From the NCBI GenBank assembly GCA_003290165.1, contig QNQO01000518.1, forward strand, positions 496,001 to 560,000: 64,000 nucleotides of DNA, in the 5' to 3' direction. This document shows, in pieces, positions 12,001-21,983 of the stretch. Both the position numbers and the translations under genes were made by a program. This DNA is from Berberis thunbergii (lineage: Eukaryota > Streptophyta > Magnoliopsida > Ranunculales > Berberidaceae). Each line of letters opens with the position of its first letter. Position 1 is the stretch's first letter. Under the pieces are notes generated by a model, which saw only the letters and a list, made by a program, of their open reading frames with translations, searched no databases and was not told the DNA's origin.

Positions 12001-13892
12001 ATTTAGTTCTTCTTTGTCAGTATTGTTTGAGCACACTTTTGAACTTCTGCCTATAGTTTTCTTGTGGTATTGACCCACAAGGGCAATAGCAACTCGTTTA
12101 CATCATTTTCACTCAACAAAGTAGACTCTGCGTCTCCTCGAAGCTGACTTTAGCTGATTTATTGTCAACATTTCCTGCTACAAAATATGCATTATTCCTT
12201 TAGTCGCATGGGTGTATTTTACCAACATATCATGGTCTTTAAGTTCTTAACCCCCCCATAGCAAACTCATTGAAGAGAGACTAACATTGACTGCTGCAGA
12301 TGGGCAACTTTTATACGATGAAACCAATTTCTTGACTCGTCACAAAGATGGTTTCTCTTTCTTGTCCCAAGGTTAATTCTAGGCATCTATTATCAGGTTT
12401 CATATTTTGTCATGTATATATATAAAAGCTTCAACCTTACAGTCGAGAAAAGGTTCAGATCATCTAGGCTGGATAGTATTCGAAAATTCTCAACCATAAA
12501 AATAGTGAATTATGAAACTGCGACTGTTATGAATGTCTTGGTGCTCTGTTTACTGTATGTGCTTGTATAAATCAAGCTTTTAGACTGAAAACCACTGTGA
12601 AACTAATAGTTGATATTTTGTTGAAACACCCGTGTTTAAATCTCGAATAATTCATGCTCTTCATGGTTATTTTCTTTTCTTTTTTGCTGTGTGAATTGAC
12701 TACGCATACACCTAATCAGATTGATCATGGATAAGGATTTGTGCATGTACACCGATCGCTTTAGTTCTTCGTTACCAATACAAACCTCTAGTAGCTCGAT
12801 TTGAGCAGATTTGTTTAGGAACTACGACAAAAGTTATTGCATATCCTCTTTCACTGTTTTTTTTTCCCTCTTATTGCAAGCTTATTCAAGTTGGTTACTG
12901 CAAGCAAAACTTGGAACTATTTACAGGCTGAATCATCACCAATCTATGTTTGAGAAACATGAACTTGATGACACTCAATCTAGTGGCCTTACACTTCATA
13001 AATTTCATACTGCAGTGTGGACCTATAAACACTTTGTACACTTTGTTCCCTTTTGGATTCATCAAGCATGAAAGCCTTCTCAGCAATTGTACACGATTGG
13101 TCACACTCCCAAAAAATGTCTTAGATAAATCTCAAAGTCTAGAATGGAAAAGTTCCTATTATTCTATTTTTATAATCTTTTGATCTCTCAACTTCACTTT
13201 ATAAGGGGTATGACAAGAGTGGTTGCCAATGGTGCAAGTTTGACACGAATGGTATCACAAGTTCAGGAATTCAGCCAATTCAGTCACATCAAAGACGCGT
13301 AATTGGTTTTTAATCCATTAAAAGTGATGCTCACCCTATCGTAAATTTAAGTCTTTTGCAAGTCTTATTGCAATTTTCCCACTGTCCACAATCAATATCT
13401 AAGTAATTTCCTAACCCCCTTTTTGGTCTTTTGACCAAAACTGATAAAATTGGTTAAATAATTAATTACCATTTGATCAAAGTCAAGTTTTGGTCACAAT
13501 GTTTGGTCCTCATTTTGTGGTTTCTACCTTGTTTGTTGAAACAGGGGTTTTGTATATTAAGTACTTGGAATAAGTGGGGTTTGTTGTACACTTCAGTCTG
13601 TGTCACTCAAAGCCCTAGTAGTGGGGTTTGCATCTCTTTTGGGGTTTGCATCTCTTTTGTATATCTTAACATGCAAGCAATGGAAAAGTTTCTTCCTCCA
13701 ATCTTCATTTGCCAAGGTCACTCTCATTCACTTTTTAGTACCACTACATGAAAACAATTATATAGTATAAGGATCACCCAAGTTAAGCATCAATAAGCAA
13801 ACTATAGGTATGGAGAATTGTTGACATCATGGTCTGCCACTCTTCGAGTGTCTCCAGTATCCATCACATAGGGTATCCTAGAACCATTTTTA
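9014..13892. other. Intergenic region without supported gene
   Basis: This is AT-rich sequence with only short chance frames on both strands (up to about 90 codons) that resemble no family I know. A perfect 18-bp tandem pair (ggggtttgcatctctttt) lies at 13623-13658. I see nothing else that can be named. Confidence 0.4.
13623..13658 (+). repeat. 18-bp tandem duplication
   Basis: The 18-base unit ggggtttgcatctctttt occurs twice head to tail without mismatch. Confidence 0.85.
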
Positions 13893-14043
13893 AGAGTCAG
13901 GCTCCTATAGTCAAGTCTGCATCAGGTTAGGCTAGACTCAATACCCTTCATCATCTTAGAAATGCTCATAATGTCACAATCGAACATAATCACACGCACA
14001 TAATGCTTTCCCGACACTGTCCTGACACTAGGAGCCTGACTCT
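13893..14043. mobile_element. MITE, family A (AGAGTCAGGCTCCTA termini)
   Basis: Perfect 15-bp terminal inverted repeats AGAGTCAGGCTCCTA (13893-13907) and TAGGAGCCTGACTCT (14029-14043) bound a 151-bp non-coding element. Its interior, read on the minus strand, matches the interior of the element at 57935-58069: gtgtgattatgttcgattg, gatgatgaagggtattgag and aacctgatgc-like blocks in the same order. The two are therefore copies of one family. The target duplication is not obvious. Confidence 0.75.
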
Positions 14044-16251
14044 CTAGATTTTTTGGGTATCCTGATATTTTTGCATGTACTTACCCAAACACAAAATTTT
14101 CATTAAAAAAAAAAAAGTTATGGTATGTGGTGATTAATGGTGTCCTCGATTGAAATTTAGGGATTGGAACATAATATTCACTACATTAAATGGACAGTTT
14201 TGTAACGACCTTAAAATATAATCACTTTTGTAATGTAACAGTCCACCAAATAATTTCAAGTTAAAAATAAATTCAGCACTGTTTTATAAATAAAGTGACA
14301 TAACAAATTGGATCGCCATGAATAGTATCACATGCAGCAGTGATTTTTTTGAGGTTGTTACAAATATGTCAATTTGGTGTAGTGATTTCCGATGATTTGA
14401 TCTATATCAAATGTTTTTAGATGTACTTTAATCTTTCCTATGAGTGAATGATAAATAATCAGCTTTAGATAGTTCTTAGAAATTTAATACTTCATGTAAT
14501 CAAAGTGCAACTATGGGTATAATTGTATAAAGTAGTTCCAATAAGTGCAATTATTGAAGCCTATATTCTATTATTATAAATGTTCTCATGCTATTAGCTT
14601 CAATAAATTGATACCTATAATCCTATCATCATATGTTCAGTGGATTGATCTGAAAGTGATTATTTTTTGATGCACACTATTTTTTTTTCTCTCCCAGTCA
14701 TCATGATTTCTTTGATATTTTGATATGAAATTTACTACTACGGAATTTTTTTTTTACATTGAAATGCTCTTTATAAGTAATTACCAATGTGTCCTTAATT
14801 AGTTTTTTCAAGTAATTTTTGTACCTATAAAAGTTGTTTTACTTGATTTATGTTGTGATGGAGGATTCAATTTCTTTAATGGAAAAAAAAACGTGTCGAT
14901 CAATCAGATTGAGTGTGATAAATCAATGATTCTACTTGGGATTACTATCTGGTCAAGATCATCCTACAAACTTGAGCAAAACTACATGAAATGCCGTGAC
15001 AAGGAAGGAGGGTACTTGAGATGAGCCTTTGACACTTAAGTTTGAAATCAACTCTAAGTAATAATAGTTATTCGAGAAAATCTAGTAGGGCTCTTTGTTT
15101 AGGTCAAGTGCCCTTTTAGTTGCATTCGAAACTATGTTTATGTTTTTATAAAGCTTGGATAGTTTACCTAGCAAGCATTAATCAGTTAACTAAATTTGTG
15201 AAAATCGGTTTCATTCCAGTTTGAATCGGTCTAGGAACGAGAATATATTGAGAGGAACCCAATCATGAGTATATTGGAGTTACTTTAGTTTTAGTGAATT
15301 TTAAGGTCGTAGAAATATCACAAGTAAAAAAAAAAAAAAAGTAGAATAATAGTAATTAAAGAAATGAGACTAAACAATAAGGTATTTCATAAGGGATTAG
15401 CACAGGAGTAAGTCCTGTGCACATTTCTTAACCATCGAATCAGATTCGACGACTCAAATCGATGGATTTCAAAAGAGATTCAATTCCTGCCAAAACAAAC
15501 AACTTTTGAAATTCATCAATCTGAGCTGTCGGATCAGAACCTCCCCTGTGCTTTGTGCGTAGGAGCCCCCCATTAGTTGTACTTATGATAAAAAAAAACA
15601 TCCAACACAAGTTCGATGAATTTGGATATGATATCATTGTACTATTCTCATCTTCATTGAAGATAAGAATCTATACTCAATTTGGTAATGAAAATGAGGT
15701 TTGATACTTCGTTCATGAACCTTATCTCATGTGTTTATTGATCAAACTATCATGTTTATGCTATAATTGCACCCATTAGTATCGAGCTATATTGTACTAA
15801 TGCGACATCATTGTTTCAAGCCAAACCATTTGAAACACATTAATTGATTTTGACTAGTTGTTAATTTTGATGGATGAGAATGGTTGCTGACTTTGTGGTA
15901 CTTCAAAACAGTAAAACTGTTGGGACAGCAAAACACCACTCCAAAACAAAAACAAAAACTTGTCCCCAGAAAAGCCAAAATGCGCGAGAAAATGAGATTC
16001 CAAAGTATCTCCATTTTATCGTTCTTTTCAAATATATGTCACGAGATGAGATAATCGAATGGGATGTATTGAAGAGTGTTTTGGAAAGTAGTGAAGTCTG
16101 TTTCGGAAAGTTACGCTAATTGACAAAAAAAACCAACGAAGAGTCTCGGAAACTCCGTCCTCTTCCTTAGTGTGGACATCAGGAGGACATCCTCTTCAAA
16201 GTAATCGACGTTTTTGTTTTTTTTTTTCTAAAAGTGTGTTTGGTTACCGAA
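14044..16251. other. AT-rich intergenic region, no gene seen
   Basis: This contains long A or T runs (14104-14116, 15327-15341) and short chance frames only. A segment at about 15387-15570 with partly self-complementary ends (agcacaggagtaagtcctgtgc) may be a decayed transposon end, but its boundaries cannot be fixed. Confidence 0.35.
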
Positions 16252-16295
16252 AATACTAGAAAATCAGGTTTTTGCAATCATATTTTGTAATCATC
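16252..16295 (+). repeat. Fragment of MITE family B
   Basis: The segment ctagaaaatcaggtttttg and the following tttgtaatc motif match the left end of the element at 29454-29629. The right end is missing because the chromodomain-coding fragment starts about 16 bp later. Confidence 0.5.
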
Positions 16296-16310
16296 AACAA
16301 CATAGGCCCG

Positions 16311-16448
16311 GATAGAGAGTATTTGGTCAAGTGGCAGGATGAATCTCCTTCAGAGATCAGTTGGGAGCTAGTCGAGCATCTGCTGCCATACCTCTCAAAG
16401 CTGGATGAGTACTTGGAAAAGTTCGCTGCGAGGGCGTCAGGGAATTGA
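16311..16448 (+). pseudogene. Orphan chromodomain C-terminus, probably Ty3/gypsy chromovirus integrase end
   Basis: An open segment of 45 codons ends at TGA 16446-16448. It begins DREYLVKWQDESPSEISWEL and continues with an EHL...Y..KF helix. The YLVKW and SWE motifs are the second and third strands of a chromodomain. In plants this domain usually closes the integrase of chromoviral Ty3/gypsy elements, just before the stop and 3' LTR. The first chromodomain strand and all upstream pol sequence are absent. A purine run (aggggaagg, about 16582) follows and could be a polypurine tract. It could alternatively come from a cellular chromodomain gene. Confidence 0.6.
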
Positions 16449-18317
16449 GTGTGAGAGAGTGTCAGGACTAGTATCGTTGGTAAGAAAAACCAAGGTTAGA
16501 GGCATTTCAAGACTTTCCTAATGGTCTCAAAACTCAATGTTCCATTTTGAAAAACGCCCAAATGCTTAGCATCTATACTATAGGGGAAGGTTTGAGCTCT
16601 TGACTGTGAGGACGTGTTGCCTCCATTGCATAGTCGGGGCAAACTGTACCGCTAGCATTTTTATTGTTTTCTTTGCATTGTTTTTCAACTTCAAACTTGT
16701 ATTTCCATCGATCGATAACATCGAACTATTTTTGAGCAACGTCCTTCCGAACGTTCCTCCCCATTGTAATCTATTGAATGTGAATGAGAGCTTTTTACTG
16801 ACTCTTGTGCATTGTTATATTGTCTACAGATTGATATTGTGCATTCTTAAGTTAATATTTGTGCCCGTCAAAGTAACCACTCAATAGGCTTACTAGTGAA
16901 TTGGATAGCTAGTACCGCACGGATTACTAGTCCATAACAACATGATCTTGAAAGAATGATCAAATCTTCAAAGTATTTAGATGTATATTGAGGTTGTATA
17001 TTTACTAATAATAAATCGATTATTCACAATATTGATTTTGCATTATTCATGAAAATTCAAGTTCAAAGAGAAGTCTTGAAATCGAATTCACGAAAACAAT
17101 TTCAATCTCTATGTCTATTTTCCGTGCCATCAAACAGGCCCTAATTTTATTTTTTATATTGTTATGATGTTCAATTTATGTGTATCATCACGCACTCATA
17201 ACTATTTGGCTAGACTCTATTTCCATATATTTGTTTAGAGCCATAGTTGCTACTTTGTTCTACTAATCAGGAGATTGATGTGTTACTCCAATGTTAGCTT
17301 ATGTTGGATCATAAAAATCATGAAGAAAGTGTCGATTTGAAGTGTTTGTCAATGGAACTTGTGTTTTGGTCTATGAATAGCTTTTCACAAGGATGTCTTG
17401 ACTTTGAATTATGAGCTAAAAGATGTAACACCAGCTTCTTCCATTGTCTTTAGTTGTCCAAAATGTCTTCACTTACCTAACACGTTCTAGTTCGGGTCCA
17501 ACCCTCTCCTACCATGAAAAAGAAAGAATTGATCAATTTTGTTCAAATTGACATCGTATATGCACATGTGTTACGTCACACTTCTCAAACTCATAACTAT
17601 TTGCCTAACTTGATTTCATAGGCTCTTTTCTTGTGAAAATTGAACAAGCTCATCTCCTTTACCTTCATCTTTCTTCTGATAAAAGATTTTTCTCCCTTTA
17701 GGGTTATTTTGGTGTAAAAATCATTGTAATTTTATACATGGTAAGACAACTTATTAATTATTATTAACCATATATCTTGACTATATATCTTAGGTATGAC
17801 ATGATCATGATGTATTTCGCACAACCCATACGAGATGGCCCAAAACATCAAATGTATTGTTTCACTAGAATCATTCATTTAATCTTTGTTTTGGATTTCA
17901 TGCAGTTATGAGCACAATATTTTCTTTACAAAGTGAGGAATCAAACATGCTTCAAGGATTTTACCAATTGGCCTTTCTCTACACTCTATTTCCTTGTTTG
18001 TAAATTACTCGTATTAAAAGTGAATCACTTTTGAAGATTTACATTGATTTGAACATCAAAAATAGCATTCCACTTTTTATCTTATTCTCAGTAAGAACTT
18101 TCATGGAATATATCTCCTCATATTAGTAATCTTATTCACAAATTTAAAAATCATTTCAGAAGCTTCAATTCACACAAATCTTTTATACCCATTATGATGA
18201 ATTATACCATATCTTCACACATATTCAATCTACCAAATTCATCATAGAATAAAAGCTTAATCTACATCCACCATGAAAAGTTTGAATTTTATCAAATGTA
18301 CTCTTGTTTAAATATTT
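16449..18317. other. Intergenic region, possibly partly LTR sequence
   Basis: Downstream of the chromodomain stop the first few hundred bases could be the 3' LTR of the same retroelement, starting with tg after the purine run near 16590. No matching LTR exists in the window to prove it. The rest is AT-rich with no supported gene. Confidence 0.3.
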
Positions 18318-18453
18318 GGAAATCAGGTTTTTGCAATAGCTTGAATAATGAGGGTGGTGTAGCATGATTTGGAAAGATAATGAAATTGTTGAGAAACCTG
18401 TAGGCTTTTTCATGTAACGCCACATCACCTTAAATGTAAAAACTTGATTTTCT
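18318..18453. mobile_element. MITE, family B, complete copy
   Basis: Ends ggaaatcaggttttt and aaaaacttgatttt are imperfect inverted repeats, and the 136-bp interior is non-coding. The left end is shared with copies at 29454, 18475 (partial), 16252 (partial) and 37689 (partial). Confidence 0.6.
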
Positions 18454-18474
18454 AGCAAAATTCTCGAGTGAGGT

Positions 18475-18530
18475 TAGGGAATCAGGTTTTGCAACCAAGA
18501 TGATATGGCATCATCAGAGAATTTTTTACA
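18475..18530 (+). repeat. Partial MITE family B copy
   Basis: The segment gggaatcaggttttgcaacc and the following agatgatatggcatcat match the left half of family B and lie only about 20 bp after the complete copy at 18318-18453. No right end is recognisable. Confidence 0.5.
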
Positions 18531-19163
18531 AGGGACGGATCCTGAGACTCACGTATTTGAGTTAAATACAAACCCAAATAATTGGCCATTAGATTGTTGT
18601 TGATCATACGGTTGATAATAACAAACCAAGCTAAAAAGATTAGTTTCCTTAAAAAATAAAAAATACAAATCGAGAATCCATGATATTTTTTCTTTTTTTC
18701 TTTTTTATTGTTTTCCCTCTTATTCTTCCTATAGTAAAATAAAATATAAATCAAACTCAGTTTTGTAAGGTTTCAATCTTTCATAAAAAAAGAAAAGGAA
18801 ATCTCTCATAAAATTCAAGAGAAAAAAAAAGGAGGTAAAACAAATGGAAATCTCTCATAAAAAAAGGTTCTGATGGGTGCAATTTCTCATACAAACCAAG
18901 CTCAATCTTGTAACGTTTCAATGAATTCGAATAAAACATTGGCTAAATACATTACTTTGAATCCTTCAATGATTCAAAATTTGAAGGAATAAAGGAATAA
19001 AAATTAAGAAGAGAATAACGTAGGGAATAAGAATTGGGAATGCAAGAGAAATAAAATAAAATAATGGATCATCAGTTTGTATTTTATTTTAGCATACTCA
19101 GGAAAGAAAAAAAAGGAAAGTAAAAAAAGAAAAAGAAATAATAGATTCTCAGTTTGTATTTTA
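18531..19163. other. A-rich intergenic DNA
   Basis: Low-complexity A-rich sequence with repeated aaatctctcataaa blocks (about 18798 and 18849). No gene is seen. It ends at the Helitron 3' terminus. Confidence 0.4.
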
Positions 19164-20563
19164 CTAGTGTAATACCCGTGCCGTTGGCACTGCCTCATAG
19201 TACATTCTATCTTCACGACTCTATTGATGAACACAACCCTCTTTGAATTGTTCATGAACATGATATATAAGCCAAAACTTATTAAGCTGCATCACAGTGT
19301 TGTTAAGAATTTAGCCTATTCAACTAAAATCACATACCAATCAATGGTAGTTCTGTATGCTAAGAAACAATAAAAGTGAAACAAAACCTTATAGTTGAGC
19401 AAACAGATATACAAACACCCTTCACTAAGATCAAATTGAAAAATACATGACGAATAAAATCATTCTTCAAATTTCCATTTTTCTATAATCTAAGTAGTGA
19501 ATTATGATAATGCTATGATGCAATATGTAATGGACTAACCAAACACCTTTCGACATACATTCAGCACACAAATATGGGATCCCCATTGAAATTTACACAA
19601 ACCCCATGATTGAAATCCAGGAAAAAACTTGATTGACTTCCTATAAAAACTCATAACATAATGGAAAGATGAATAAACAGCAATTGAGAAACGAAATGGG
19701 AATTCGCAGAAAAGCTTACCGACACCTAAGAGATAATTGATTGAGAAGAATCAAGTCAGTCAAGGATTTGTGGAGGGTAATATCTTCTTCTATGAGGCTG
19801 CTCATCAAACACCTTATATGTAAAGTTCCCCAAGAAAATCATAACCTGCTACATGAACATGACTCTAATATCATTTCAAATTAAATTCCCCACTCCACCA
19901 ACTAACGTAGAGATTGAGTGAAGGATGAAGAAGCTTACCTATTGGAGGGAGATTAATTACTTGATAATCTCCACCCGAGACCATTACACTGGGCAAGACC
20001 AAAAACACCAATCAATATTAGGAAGAGTGAAAGAATGGGTTTTGGAATAGTAAAATGAAAGATTAGAATCGAAATTAGGGCGAAATTAGGGAGAGATTGG
20101 GGAAACCTTGCGAGAAGCGGTAGAAGAGTTGGACATCTCCAAGAAAGGGGCTGAAGAACTTGAGATCCTCTCTGTTCCAAAAGTTCGACCACTTAGATAA
20201 TAAAGGAAAGTGAAAAATGAAAAGAGGGGTTGCTCTGCGAGAGGGCTGCGAGAGGAATAAGAGAATGAAAGAAGAAGAAGAAGAAGAAGAAGAAGAAACA
20301 ACTTCTGCCAAAAAAACAACTTCAGATCTGAAGAAGAAGAGGAGATGTAGAGGAAGAGGAGCTTCTTCTTTCGTCCTTCTTCTTCAATGCTTGGTGGGAG
20401 GGGTTTGGGTAGAGGAAGAGAGGGGAAATGAGAGAATGAGGAAACATCGATTTTTTTTTTTCACTTAAACTTCTGCCAAGGATATAAGTGGTGCCACGTA
20501 GGACAAACACACTGTAATCACTGTTCATGAACAGTAAAAAACCTATATGTATTGTAAGATAGA
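19164..20563 (-). mobile_element. Non-autonomous Helitron, 1.4 kb
   Basis: On the minus strand the element starts with TC (TCTATCTTACAATACATATA, from 20563 down). It ends in CTAG (19167-19164), preceded by a short GC-rich hairpin GTGCC-AAC-GGCAC (19190-19178) about 10 nt before the end. The flanks are A before TC and T after CTAG, as expected for insertion into AT without target duplication. These are the hallmarks of plant Helitrons. There is no Rep/helicase gene. The interior has a (GAA)n run at 20269-20297 and minus-strand frames at 20319-20086 beginning with a Ser-rich stretch. They may be a captured gene fragment, but I do not recognise it. Confidence 0.82.
20269..20297 (+). repeat. (GAA)n microsatellite inside the Helitron
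   Basis: About nine uninterrupted gaa triplets. They account for the apparent poly-Glu and poly-Ser frames on the two strands. Confidence 0.85.
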
Positions 20564-20820
20564 TTTTAGAGTAAATTTGATATGTTATTATCAACAATTA
20601 TTTACAATATGAGCCAATTATTTGGGTTTGTATTTGAGTAAAAAACATGAGTTTCAATTTTCATCTATTTTTTACAACCTCGAAATACACATAAATATTT
20701 TGAGAGTTTTATCATTCTTTCACGATTACGCCACATCACCATCATCTCTTAATATTTTCGAAATTCTCTCATCTTAGAAAAAAAAAAAAATGTTGTTATT
20801 TAATTAAAGGCAAAGGAGTG

Positions 20821-21000
20821 ATTCTACACAGCGAGGAAATGGGCGAGGGGAGTGAGGTGGCGGGGTGAGAGCCGTTCATCTCCCTCGAGATGCATGCGTG
20901 AAAAGTCAACGCACGCATCTCGAGTGAGATGAACGGCTCCCACCTCCGCCACCTCACTTCCCTCGCTCGTTTCCTCGCTCATTTCCTCGACACTTAGAAT
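20821..21000. mobile_element. GC-rich fold-back element, copy 1
   Basis: The segment runs from attcta to tagaat and folds back on itself. The left arm includes gcgaggaaatgggcgagg and gtgaggtggcgg, then ccgttcatctccctcgagat. The right arm repeats these as reverse complement around a loop of about 15-20 nt. It shares the string gaggaaatgagcgagg with the copy at 62725-62905 and the same architecture with 55037-55209. No coding content. GC content is far above the surrounding DNA. Confidence 0.75.
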
Positions 21001-21959
21001 TTCTGAAGGCAAAGTCAGCTACAAAATCCAAACTCAATCGCAATCTAATCAATACCAATCTCAATCTCTCTTGAAACTTAAAAGATACGATATTTTCACG
21101 ATAAATTCAAAACATAGAAACAAAGGTCGCTTTCATTGCGTCATTATCTCCACCTGGATGGTCTTAATCAATGTGTTACTATATTTGAAATTTGTTCGCA
21201 TTAAAAAATTATTGAAGGGTACATCTCGTAAATAACTCCCTCTACAGACCCAAAATCTTAAACACAAGCCATCTCTTATCGTGCGCCTTTACAATTCTCC
21301 ACATCCACACCATCTTCCCTCCTTCCTCACCACTAAAATTCACCTAAATCTTTAACCACCAATCTCCAGGCAACTTTCAACGGTTTGGATTTCAAGTAAG
21401 TTTTTAACCTTACGCGAACTCTTCTTCACCTTGCCCCCGCTGTACAGTGTACCTATCAAATCTCTTATCAGTTGATAATCACACTGGATTATCAATAAGC
21501 ACAGTAGCTTATCTTCTGCTCTATAAATAGAACCATCTCTCTGTGTGTGAGAGCATGTTTGCGTGTTTGTGTTTCTTCGAAAGCTTTCTGTTTTTTTCTC
21601 TTCAATCGATCGATCGTTCTCTCGAAAGTAAGTTTTGTTTGAATAATCTCTTCGTTTTCTATGGATCTCGATTTTTGCTTTGTTTTCCATTCACTAAACC
21701 TTCTCACGGTTCTTTTTTTGGTGAAATTTCTTCTTTGATTATTCTTTTATAAGGTTTTGATCACGCGTTTCTGATCTTTCAAAACCCTAGTTTTGCGTGA
21801 ATGTTCACTTTTCTCACTTTGATTTGGTTCTAGCGTCTTGTTTTGGTAGTACTGATTGATTTTTGTGTGATTTGATTTTGGATTTGCATGTTTGGAATTT
21901 CGATTACTAGTTGATTTGATCTGTTTGATAATCTTCTATGCAGATAACGGAGGAGGTGT
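21001..21959 (+). promoter_or_regulatory. Promoter and 5' UTR of the TOPLESS-like gene
   Basis: A CT-rich leader with tctctctgtgtg (about 21535) precedes a probable 5' UTR intron, 21628-21943 (donor gtaagt, acceptor ctatgcag). Inside that intron is a telo-box-like AAACCCTAG at 21782-21790, common near plant housekeeping genes. Possible TATA: ctataaatag at about 21521. No start site can be proven. Confidence 0.5.
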
Positions 21960-21983
21960 ATGAGCGATGTCGTCTCTCAGTAG
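21960..21983 (+). CDS. Seven-codon upstream ORF overlapping the TOPLESS-like start
   Basis: The ATG at 21960 lies 7 nt before the main ATG in a different frame. It reads seven codons (MSDVVSQ) to a TAG at 21981-21983, inside the main coding region. Its context (t at -3, a at +4) is weak. The main ATG has g at -3. It may mildly lower initiation at the main start, and no translation evidence exists here. Confidence 0.4.
   Translation: MSDVVSQ

Noticed and set aside
12811..13183. Overlapping frames of 69-86 codons on both strands
   Set aside because: Chance open frames in AT-rich DNA, with no homology and no splice structure.
15387..15570. Possible MITE with agcacagg/cctgtgct ends
   Set aside because: The ends pair only over a few bases and no consistent second copy is seen.
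19953..20319. Ser- and Phe-rich minus-strand frames
   Set aside because: The first part comes from a GAA microsatellite. They sit inside a Helitron, so they are at most a captured fragment and not a gene.
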